NCBI GenBank assembly: GCA_024278415.1
Contig: JAJRTI010000105.1
Coordinates: 1 to 5,005, forward strand
Length of the DNA stretch: 5,005 bases
Origin: Planctomycetota bacterium
GTDB lineage: Bacteria > Planctomycetota > Brocadiia > JAJRTI01
Direction: 5' to 3'
A program made the translations under genes and the position numbers. The notes under the pieces are model-generated. The model was given only the letters and a program-made list of their open reading frames with translations. It ran no database searches and was not told where the DNA came from. Shown here piece after piece: positions 1 through 5,005 of the stretch (position 1 is its first letter; the number at the start of each line of letters is the position of its first letter).

Positions 1-6
1 CAGTCT

Positions 7-150
7 ATGTCGAAACTCGTGAACAACGCTGTGCGGGTGGCGTTGGCGGAGGACGCAGAGGACTTGGCAGCATTTGAAGAGCGGGCGGGAGAGCCGCTGA
101 TTAGCTTCGAGGCCATGCTCAAAAGGCTGAGGCGCGATGGCCGAATATAG
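7..150 (+). CDS. RelB-type antitoxin of a type II toxin-antitoxin pair
   Basis: The reading frame gives 47 residues from the ATG at 7, beginning MSKLVNNAVRVALAEDAEDL and ending MLKRLRRDGRI. The acidic stretch followed by AFEERAGEPLISFE and a basic LKRLRRDGRI tail is the pattern of short RelB-like antitoxins that sit directly before RelE toxins. Known role of the family: the antitoxin wraps around and neutralises the RelE mRNA interferase and represses its own operon. The stop codon (148-150) lies inside the next gene, whose ATG is at 137, a 14-base overlap typical of translationally coupled toxin-antitoxin pairs. Only six bases precede the ATG, so the ribosome binding site is not visible and the true start could lie upstream of the window. 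The frame is open back to position 1. About 50 residues is normal for this short antitoxin class, so 7 is a reasonable start. Nothing in the visible part is damaged. Family assignment is by motif recognition only. Confidence 0.7.
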   Translation: MSKLVNNAVRVALAEDAEDLAAFEERAGEPLISFEAMLKRLRRDGRI

Positions 151-396
151 GGTCCTCTTTCGCCGCTCCGTGTCGAAGGATTTGCGCAAGATCCCAAAGC
201 GGGACGTGCGCCGTATCATGGACCGTATCGCGGGGCTTGCCAGCGACCCGAGGCCGCCGGGCAGCGAGAAGTTGTCGGGGCAGGAGCGCTACCGCGTACG
301 GTAGGGGGGAACTATCGGATCGTCTACAGCATCCAGGACGACGAACTGACAGTGTGGGGCGTCAAAGTGGGCAACCGCCGGGATGTGTATCGGTGA
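137..396 (+). pseudogene. Frameshifted RelE-type toxin (mRNA interferase)
   Basis: The first frame (137-301) reads MAEYRVLFRRSVSKDLRKIP at its start and ends with SEKLSGQERYRVR, which is the N-terminal two thirds of a RelE/ParE-superfamily toxin. It hits TAG at 302-304. The rest of the family fold continues in a different frame from about 304 to the TGA at 394-396: GNYRIVYSIQDDEL and then VKVGNRRDVYR. The two halves together make about 86 residues, the usual RelE length, and lie in the right order with no gap. The frame change equals loss of one base near 300-303, next to a run of six G. One added G after CGG would give RVRVGGNYRIVY, a normal family sequence. Active RelE toxins cleave mRNA in the ribosomal A site. 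This copy lacks the C-terminal strand carrying conserved R and Y residues unless the break is a sequencing error. A GAGG ribosome-binding motif at 129-132 lies four bases before the ATG. The gene is coupled to the antitoxin at 7-150. Confidence 0.8.
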
Positions 397-431
397 TTGC
401 GGGCCTCCCGCTCCATCAAAGCCCCAGGCCG

Positions 432-452
432 GAGCCCTCTGCCAGAGCGCTC
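432..452. terminator. Imperfect hairpin between convergent genes (weak terminator candidate)
   Basis: GAGC (432-435) pairs with GCTC (449-452) and CTCT (437-440) pairs with AGAG (444-447). One C/C mismatch separates the two stems and the loop is GCC. The hairpin begins about 11 bases past the dehydrogenase stop codon (minus strand) and about 36 bases past the broken toxin stop (plus strand), where a shared transcription end would be expected. Neither strand has a run of T after it, so it is not a canonical Rho-independent terminator. It may act as an RNA 3'-end structure or may be chance in GC-rich sequence. Confidence 0.25.
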
Positions 453-462
453 TAAGACGCGG

Positions 463-1479
463 CTACTCCCAGGGATGCAGCAGCACCTTCCCCGACTCGC
501 CCGTGAGCTGAAGCTCGAACGCGTCCTGCACGCGGCTCATGGGGAACGTGTGCGTGATCTGCTTGTCGAGCAGGCCGCCGACGCTCTGGACCATCTGCAT
601 CATGCGCGGCGCGTCGGCCAGGTTCCAATGCCAAATCCCGCGAAGCGTCAGGCCCTTGCGGATCATGTCAGTGCTGATCGTGATCGTCAGGTCGCCGCCC
701 TCGCCGACGAATGACACCTGGCCCTTGCGCCGCACGGCGTCGATCTGAAGCCGCTGCGCGGCCGCCACGCCAGAGCAGTCAATCCCCTTGTCCGCGCCAA
801 TGCCGTGGGTCAGCTCCAGGATCTGATCGAGCGCATCATCGTTCGAAGGATCGATCACCGCTTCCGCACCGATCTCCTTCGCCAGGTTCGCGCGATAGGG
901 ATTGGTGTCGACGCCAATGACGCGAGCGCCGCGGTATACGCCGTTCACAACCGCGCCGAGGCCGACCGGACCGAGGCCGGTGACAAGCGCGGTATCGAAC
1001 GCGTCGACTTGCATGGCCTGCATCGCGCCAAACGTGGGGCCGAGTCCGCAGCAGGCCATGCTGCCGTGCTCGTAGGACACGCCGTCCGGGATGGGCACGA
1101 GCAGCCAATCGGGTTTGAGGGTGTACTGCGCGTACGTGCCGCTGCCGTGCGCGTAGCCGGTAGCCTCGGCGACGTCCTGGCTATTCTGGCAGTGGATGTA
1201 ATCGCCTTGGCCGCACAGCCAGCACTGGCCGCAGGGCGTGAGCGGCATAACCACGACGCGGTCGCCGACCTTCACCTTGCCCGGCTGCGCCACCTCGACG
1301 ACTTCGCCCGCGGCCTCGTGGCCGATGGCTTGCTGCACGCTGCCGGCCTTGAACGCCTTGTACTCGGTGCACATGGGCGCGACGTGGATCTTGACCACGA
1401 CCCAATTGGCCTTGGCTCGCGGATCGGGCGCGTCGATCAGTTCGGCCTTCCGTTCACCCGAGATGCGAACGATCTTCAT
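463..1479 (-). CDS. Zinc-dependent alcohol dehydrogenase, medium-chain dehydrogenase/reductase superfamily
   Basis: This 338-residue protein is of normal length for the family, whose members oxidise an alcohol or polyol to the carbonyl with NAD(P)+ in the cytoplasm. The GroES-like N-terminal domain holds catalytic-zinc candidates Cys37 (in APMCTEYKAF), His54-Glu55 (GHEAAGEV) and Cys143 or Cys144. The structural-zinc lobe is CGQCWLCGQGDYIHC with Cys83, 86, 89 and 97. The Rossmann domain has TGLGPVG (167-173). Asp191 at the end of the second strand (VIGVDTNP) favours NAD over NADP. The start is placed at 1479 because AAGGAG (1485-1490, minus strand) lies five bases upstream and the family's first strand begins there. 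The frame is open for another 211 codons upstream, but that stretch has no family similarity and would overlap the divergent gene. The substrate cannot be read from the sequence; polyol, sugar or threonine-type dehydrogenases are all possible. The gene stands alone on its strand, facing the relBE remnant and divergent from the FAD gene. No defect is seen. Confidence 0.93.
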   Translation of the reverse strand: MKIVRISGERKAELIDAPDPRAKANWVVVKIHVAPMCTEYKAFKAGSVQQAIGHEAAGEVVEVAQPGKVKVGDRVVVMPLTPCGQCWLCGQGDYIHCQNSQDVAEATGYAHGSGTYAQYTLKPDWLLVPIPDGVSYEHGSMACCGLGPTFGAMQAMQVDAFDTALVTGLGPVGLGAVVNGVYRGARVIGVDTNPYRANLAKEIGAEAVIDPSNDDALDQILELTHGIGADKGIDCSGVAAAQRLQIDAVRRKGQVSFVGEGGDLTITISTDMIRKGLTLRGIWHWNLADAPRMMQMVQSVGGLLDKQITHTFPMSRVQDAFELQLTGESGKVLLHPWE

Positions 1480-1484
1480 GCGAA

Positions 1485-1490
1485 CTCCTT
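1485..1490 (-). promoter_or_regulatory. Shine-Dalgarno site of the alcohol dehydrogenase
   Basis: On the minus strand the sequence reads AAGGAG, then five bases, then ATG at 1479-1477. This strong site decides the start of the dehydrogenase against the much longer open frame that runs upstream to 2112. Confidence 0.8.
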
Positions 1491-1630
1491 GCCGTTGTTT
1501 AGAAAAGCGTGGCCGGATTCGAACCGCCCCAATGATGTCCCGCGGCCTCGCCTGCGTTTCATCGCCCTTTGGAGGGCAGCAGAGGGCGCCTTTCGATGCC
1601 ATACTACCGCGGAACGCTTCAACGGCACGG

Positions 1631-1640
1631 ATGGTACCAT
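1631..1640. promoter_or_regulatory. 10-base perfect palindrome, possible operator
   Basis: ATGGTACCAT is its own reverse complement and lies about 150 bases upstream of the dehydrogenase start. Two-fold symmetric sites like this are bound by dimeric regulators, but no regulator gene is in the window. A palindrome of this length can arise by chance. Confidence 0.25.
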
Positions 1641-1704
1641 GCCCCCCACGCGGCGTCAATTGGCCCGCAGACAGGGGTTTCCCCACGAATTCTGCTGATC
1701 CGAG

Positions 1705-1863
1705 CAGCGGGTGCCGCTGGCTTGTAGTAGGGCCATTTATGGCCCGTCCGCAACGCTGAGAAAACGGGCGACAAATCGCCCTACAAACGACCCGCACGTC
1801 CCGCACGGAGTTTGCTCCCGTGCGACGACGCTGCCGAGCGCCTTTTCGAGACCGTTCGGGTCT
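1705..1863 (+). other. Cluster of five consecutive inverted repeats upstream of the FAD/HEAT gene
   Basis: Five hairpin-capable repeats follow one another. CAGCGG/CCGCTG spans 1705-1719 with loop GTG. GGGCCA/TGGCCC spans 1730-1745 with loop TTTA. GGGCGA/TCGCCC spans 1766-1781 with loop CAAA. CGCACGG/CCGTGCG spans 1802-1824 with an inner AG/CT pair, a bulged C and loop TTTG. AGACC/GGTCT spans 1849-1863 with loop GTTCG. None is followed by a T-run on either strand, so they are not canonical terminators. They could be operator sites, a structured untranslated leader if transcription starts upstream of 1700, or a small RNA. CTGCT/AGCAG (1692-1707) competes with the first hairpin for bases 1705-1707. 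The arms of the fourth hairpin repeat CGCACG, which also occurs just upstream within a CCCGCACG direct repeat (1791-1798 and 1800-1807). The function is unknown. Confidence 0.45.
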
Positions 1864-1884
1864 GATGAAACAACTCTTGTCGCA

Positions 1885-1893
1885 TGCTACACT
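1885..1893 (+). promoter_or_regulatory. Candidate extended -10 promoter for the FAD/HEAT gene
   Basis: TGCTACACT matches the TGn extended -10 motif followed by TACACT, four of six bases of TATAAT. It lies about 40 bases before the ATG at 1933, a normal leader length. No good -35 box is seen 16-18 bases upstream, where the sequence is near ATGAAA. A TTGTCG at 1877-1882 is too close to serve. This is a moderate candidate only. Confidence 0.35.
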
Positions 1894-1932
1894 GACGGTC
1901 CTGATCCCTTTTTCTAGGACTCGGAACGAGCG

Positions 1933-4752
1933 ATGCTTGTCATTTGCGAAGTCGACGTTGCCATTGCCGGCGGAAGCACGTCCGCGGTGGCCGCGGCCGT
2001 AGCGGCCGCGGAAAAAGGAGCGAAGGTGTTCCTCGCCGCGCCGCGTCTTTACCTGGGGGAAGATCTCTGTGCGACCCTGCGGCTGAAGCTCAAGGACGGA
2101 GCGGCGCCGCAAACGAGCTTAGCCAAGAAGATCTTCGGGGGACGCCGGTCCGTGACGCCGATGAGGGTCAAGAAGATACTCGATCAGGAGTTGGTGGACG
2201 CGGGCGTCGACTTTCTCTTCGGGTGCTACGCCACGGACGTGCTTCGAGACGCCGAGGGCCGCGTTTGCGGCTTTGCCATGGCGAACCGCGCGGGCGAGCA
2301 GGCCGTCGTGGCCAAGGTCATCATCGATGCGACGGACCGCGCGTGGCTAGCGCGGAGGGCGGGAGCCCGGGCCCGGCCGTGGCTCGGCGGAGAGTTGGCG
2401 TTCCAGCGCATTGTCGTCGTGCCCCAAGGCGAACGCGGCAGCCGCTCCGTCATGCACGATCTCACGCTCCCTATGCCTGACCGCAGCTTCCAGGCCTTTG
2501 CAGAGGCCGAACAACGCGCCCGAGACAAGACCTACACCGATGGCCAATTGCGCGCGTCGGAATCGCTCTTCCACGTCCCTCCCGACCCGATTGTGTGCAG
2601 GCGAACCGAAGCGGAGTGGCCGGCCCCCGCCCATGCGCTCGTGGGGCACTTCCAGCCTTTGCGCGTCGAACATCTCTATGTGCTCAGCGGGTGCGCGGAC
2701 ATCCCGCGCAGCGAAGCCGAAAGGCTCCTCCGTCCCGCAGCCATGACAGATGTGGCGCAAGCGGTGGGAGCGGCCGCCGCGGAGGAAGCCGACGCGCGGC
2801 CAGCGCCTAGAGGAGTGTGCCTGAGGGGACGCTTGCTCTCTGGAGCCGTTGGCTGCAATGTGAGGGATGCGCTCGCCGGCTCGCGGCACACGGAGGAGCG
2901 GCCATGCGTTCCTGTGGGAGACCTTCCCGTCCTCGGCGAGTACGACGTGGTGGTCGTGGGCGGAGGTACGTCGGGCGCGCCGGCCGCGATCGCAGCCGGC
3001 CGACAAGGCGCCCGCGTGCTCGTGATCGAGTACCAAGAGGGGCTCGGCGGCATCGGGACGCTTGGCCTGATCGGAAAACCCTATTGCGGCCGGCCAATGG
3101 GCTTCAGCAAGGAAGTGCCGTTCCCCGACAAAGACCACAGCACCGAGCACAAGATGGAATGGTACCGCCGCGAGATCCGCAAAGTGAAAGGCGCCATTTG
3201 GTTCGGCGTGTTGGGAGTGGGAGCAGTCGTCGAGGGGAGGCGCGTGAAGGGCGTGGTGGTCGCCACGCCAGAGGGGCGAGGCGCGGTCATGGCCAAGATC
3301 GTCATCGACGCCACGGGCAACGCGGATATCGCGGTCGCGGCGGGCGCGGATAGCATGTACGGCGCGACCGACGACGGCCACATTGCCATGCAAGGCGCAG
3401 GGCTGCCCTGCCGGCCTTTGCGCAATGACTACGTGAACACGGACTACCTGCTGGTCGACGAGTCCGACATGGTCGACCTGTGGCGCGCGCTCGTGGGCGC
3501 CCGGCAGACGATGCGCGCGCAGGCGTACGATGCCGGCGCGTGCATCCAAACGCGCGAGCGCCGGCGCATTGTGGGCGAGCACGTGCTCACCTATCTCGAC
3601 CAGATCGCGGGGCGCACCTACCCCGACAGTATCGTCCTCTCCGCGAGCGACTACGACTCCCACGGCTATCCCACCCATCCCTACTTCGCGCTGATGCCGC
3701 ACGACGAGACATCCCTCAAGGCGAACCATCCCGCGCCCGGGGGATCGTGTTTCACTCCGTATCGCTGCCTTTTGCCCCGCGGGCTCGATGGCATCCTCGT
3801 AACCGGCCTCGGCATCAGCATGGAGCGCGACGCGGCCGCGATGGTGCGGATGCAACGCGACATGCAGAACCAAGGGTACGCGGCCGGCGTGGCCGCGGCG
3901 ATGGCCGCCAAGCGCGGCATCGGCCCCCGAGCGATCGATATCCAGGCGCTTCAACGACACCTTATCGCGATGGGCTGCCTGCCTGACGACGTGCTCCACC
4001 ACCAAGACTCCTTCCCCCTGCCTGCCGAGGCCCTTCGGAAAGCGGTCCGAGAGATCGTGCATCCAGACCGGCAGCGAGCGGCCCGAGCGCTGGCTCGCGT
4101 TTTGTCGCATCGGACGCGCGCTTTGACCGAGCTGAGGAAGGCGTATCGGACGGCCGAGCCCGGCCATCGGCTGACGTACGCCCGAATCCTGGGCTTTCTC
4201 GGAGCGCGCGAAGTCCTGCCCACGCTCGTCTCTGCCCTGAACGCGGTCACCGAGTGGGACGACAAGATCTTCCAGGGCGTCATGGCGGAGTATGCCCACC
4301 TGCCTACACCCGTGGATTCCCTGATATTGGCGCTAGGCTATACGCGCGACCCTCGCGCCTTGCCGGCGATTCTGAACAAGCTTGAAACGCTGACAGCGGA
4401 GGTCACCCTCTCACATCACCGCGCGGTCGCGTTGGCGCTCGAACAACTCGGCGACCCGGCCGCCGCGGAGCCCCTTGCGCGCCTGCTCTCGAAGCCGGGC
4501 ATGCGCGGGCACGCCATGACCCAGTTGGAGCCGCTCTACGACAAACCACCCGGCCGGCGACGGCGCATCGGCCCGTTGCGCGAGATCGTCCTCGCGCGCG
4601 CGCTCTATCGATGCGGCGACTACCGCGGCCTCGGCAAGAAGATCCTTGAGGAGTACCGGCAGGACATTCGCGGGCTCTTCGCGCGGCACGCACGGGCCGT
4701 CCTTTGCGAGGACACGGAAGGTTGTGAAGCGATTCGGCAACGAGAGATATGA
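1933..4752 (+). CDS. Tandem FAD-dependent oxidoreductase (FAD_oxidored-like) with C-terminal HEAT-like repeats
   Basis: This is a 939-residue, apparently cytoplasmic protein: no signal peptide or membrane span is visible. It has three parts. Unit 1 (about 7-286) begins VDVAIAGGSTSAVAAA, has VIIDATD near 129 and closes with EHLYVLSGCADIP. Unit 2 (about 335-661) repeats the plan in canonical form: YDVVVVGGGTSGAPAA with Gly343, Gly345 and Gly348, acidic Glu366 at the end of the second strand, VIDATGNAD near 457, RERRRIVGEHVL (541-552), then LDGILVTGLGIS and YAAGVAAAMAAK. Unit 2 should bind FAD. Unit 1 has Ser15, Ala18 and Ala36 where the key residues should be, and probably does not. Residues about 742-926 form four HEAT-like helical pairs, marked by LGFLGA, ALGYTRDPRA, EQLGDPAAAE and YRCGDYRG. 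The ATG at 1933 is the first start after an in-frame TAG (1915-1917), with GGAA six bases upstream. The substrate is unknown. The gene is monocistronic in view and divergent from the dehydrogenase. Confidence 0.9.
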   Translation: MLVICEVDVAIAGGSTSAVAAAVAAAEKGAKVFLAAPRLYLGEDLCATLRLKLKDGAAPQTSLAKKIFGGRRSVTPMRVKKILDQELVDAGVDFLFGCYATDVLRDAEGRVCGFAMANRAGEQAVVAKVIIDATDRAWLARRAGARARPWLGGELAFQRIVVVPQGERGSRSVMHDLTLPMPDRSFQAFAEAEQRARDKTYTDGQLRASESLFHVPPDPIVCRRTEAEWPAPAHALVGHFQPLRVEHLYVLSGCADIPRSEAERLLRPAAMTDVAQAVGAAAAEEADARPAPRGVCLRGRLLSGAVGCNVRDALAGSRHTEERPCVPVGDLPVLGEYDVVVVGGGTSGAPAAIAAGRQGARVLVIEYQEGLGGIGTLGLIGKPYCGRPMGFSKEVPFPDKDHSTEHKMEWYRREIRKVKGAIWFGVLGVGAVVEGRRVKGVVVATPEGRGAVMAKIVIDATGNADIAVAAGADSMYGATDDGHIAMQGAGLPCRPLRNDYVNTDYLLVDESDMVDLWRALVGARQTMRAQAYDAGACIQTRERRRIVGEHVLTYLDQIAGRTYPDSIVLSASDYDSHGYPTHPYFALMPHDETSLKANHPAPGGSCFTPYRCLLPRGLDGILVTGLGISMERDAAAMVRMQRDMQNQGYAAGVAAAMAAKRGIGPRAIDIQALQRHLIAMGCLPDDVLHHQDSFPLPAEALRKAVREIVHPDRQRAARALARVLSHRTRALTELRKAYRTAEPGHRLTYARILGFLGAREVLPTLVSALNAVTEWDDKIFQGVMAEYAHLPTPVDSLILALGYTRDPRALPAILNKLETLTAEVTLSHHRAVALALEQLGDPAAAEPLARLLSKPGMRGHAMTQLEPLYDKPPGRRRRIGPLREIVLARALYRCGDYRGLGKKILEEYRQDIRGLFARHARAVLCEDTEGCEAIRQREI

Positions 4753-4801
4753 CGAGACTTCAATCGCAAGGAGAGAGGCAATCCACGCACAGAGCGCGTG
4801 C

Positions 4802-4830
4802 TTGCCGCCGCGCGAGCCAAGGAGTAGAAT
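4802..4830 (+). promoter_or_regulatory. Sigma-70-type promoter pointing out of the window
   Basis: TTGCCG (4802-4807, four of six bases of TTGACA) and TAGAAT (4825-4830, five of six bases of TATAAT) are separated by exactly 17 bases, the optimal spacing. It begins 50 bases past the FAD/HEAT gene stop and faces right. No convincing coding region follows within the window, so the gene it serves most likely starts beyond 5005, or the transcript is a leader or non-coding RNA. An AAGGAG (4819-4824) before an ATG at 4829 overlaps the same bases and is an alternative reading. Confidence 0.55.
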
Positions 4831-5005
4831 GGGACAGGTGCTCGTGGCGGCCCCTGGCGTTTTCTTTGGGTGTAGGTCTGATTGTACGTATCCCAACGCG
4901 TTGCATTCTGGAGTTTCAGTTTCGAAGTGGATCCAGGCAGGTTCACAACAAACGTCCCGGCTCTTCGCCTGCGTGCAACCCCTCGCGGACACCGCAGCCC
5001 GAAGG
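4831..5005 (+). other. Gene-free stretch downstream of the promoter
   Basis: The frame from the ATG at 4829 stays open to the window edge (MGQVLVAAPGVFFG...), but its composition is unconvincing and I recognise no family. Another frame, from a TTG at 4882, is also open to the edge without recognisable content. Bases 4862-4930 are visibly richer in A+T than the flanking genes, which fits an untranslated leader or spacer better than coding sequence. I support no gene here. Confidence 0.4.

Larger units (their letters stand above)
1480..1932. other. Divergent intergenic region without a credible gene
   Basis: This 453-base stretch separates the starts of the dehydrogenase (minus) and the FAD/HEAT gene (plus). 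Open frames cross it on both strands, but they are low-complexity, arginine- and proline-rich translations with no recognisable family and no good ribosome binding site. The plus-strand frame ending in a stop at 1915-1917 bounds the start of the FAD gene. The region therefore most likely carries both promoters and their control sites. It contains a 10-base palindrome at 1631-1640, a run of five perfect or near-perfect inverted repeats between 1705 and 1863, and an extended -10 candidate at 1885-1893, each listed separately. On the minus strand a TCTAAA-like box lies just upstream of the dehydrogenase Shine-Dalgarno site, but I find no convincing -35 partner. Confidence 0.7.

Noticed and set aside
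302..309. Programmed frameshift in relE
   Set aside because: The in-frame TAG precedes the G run, so slippage on the run cannot bypass it, and the required -1 shift has no slippery heptamer before the stop.
1502..1535. tRNA-like T-arm on the minus strand (GGTTCGAATCC)
   Set aside because: The seven-base loop matches a tRNA T-loop, but the 49-53/61-65 stem has a G/G mismatch, no acceptor partner lies about 60-80 bases upstream, and I find no D-arm or anticodon arm. It is most likely chance; a tRNA fragment used as an attachment site cannot be excluded, but nothing else suggests an integrated element.
805..1698. 297-residue open frame antisense to the dehydrogenase
   Set aside because: It is explained by GC-rich codon use of the dehydrogenase on the other strand; the translation is low in complexity and matches no family.
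1480..2112. Upstream extension of the dehydrogenase frame by 211 codons
   Set aside because: The extension has no family similarity, runs antisense into the FAD gene, and the strong AAGGAG site fixes the start at 1479.
2347..4299. 650-residue open frame antisense to the FAD/HEAT gene
   Set aside because: It mirrors the third-position GC bias of the real gene; the histidine/arginine-rich translation is typical of a shadow frame.
4784..4800. Hairpin CACGC/GCGTG after the FAD/HEAT gene as a terminator
   Set aside because: Only five pairs with a seven-base loop and no T-run afterwards; it is not a credible Rho-independent terminator.
4411..4992. 193-residue minus-strand frame over the HEAT end and the downstream spacer
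   Set aside because: More than half is antisense to the HEAT repeats, and the rest has no recognisable domain or ribosome binding site.
1..5005. CRISPR array, transposase, integrase or prophage genes
   Set aside because: No spaced direct repeats of CRISPR type and no protein resembling mobile-element enzymes were seen on either strand.

Overview
This is a GC-rich bacterial chromosomal window with two well supported genes, one damaged toxin-antitoxin module and two informative non-coding stretches. The protein families fit a free-living, metabolically versatile bacterium, perhaps of the Planctomycetota/Verrucomicrobiota/Hydrogenedentota/Armatimonadota kind, where large FAD-dependent oxidoreductases of unknown substrate are common. 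That placement is inference from family content. No ribosomal or other marker gene is present to settle it.

Layout. Positions 7-150 hold a short RelB-type antitoxin. It overlaps by 14 bases a RelE-type toxin (137-396) that is broken by a stop and frame change near 302-309, so the toxin is probably dead or mis-assembled. After a 66-base gap, which holds a small hairpin, comes a convergent zinc-dependent alcohol dehydrogenase of the medium-chain superfamily (463-1479, minus strand) with all of its zinc and NAD motifs. Positions 1480-1932 are a 453-base divergent intergenic region. It has no credible gene but is unusually rich in short perfect inverted repeats, five of them in a row between 1705 and 1863. 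Positions 1933-4752 encode a 939-residue protein made of two tandem FAD_oxidored-like units. The N-terminal unit has lost the nucleotide-binding glycines, and the second unit is intact. Four HEAT-like helical repeats follow at the C-terminus. The last 253 bases hold no gene I can support, but contain a good sigma-70-type promoter (4802-4830) pointing right, probably for a gene beyond the window.

How they may work together. The dehydrogenase and the FAD/HEAT protein are divergently transcribed from one shared intergenic region and are both redox enzymes. Co-regulation, or action on related (perhaps carbohydrate-derived) substrates, is plausible but not shown by the sequence. The relBE remnant looks like an unrelated accessory passenger. 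I see no transposase, integrase, CRISPR array or phage gene. The least ordinary items are the tandem-FAD/HEAT architecture and the chain of hairpins upstream of it.
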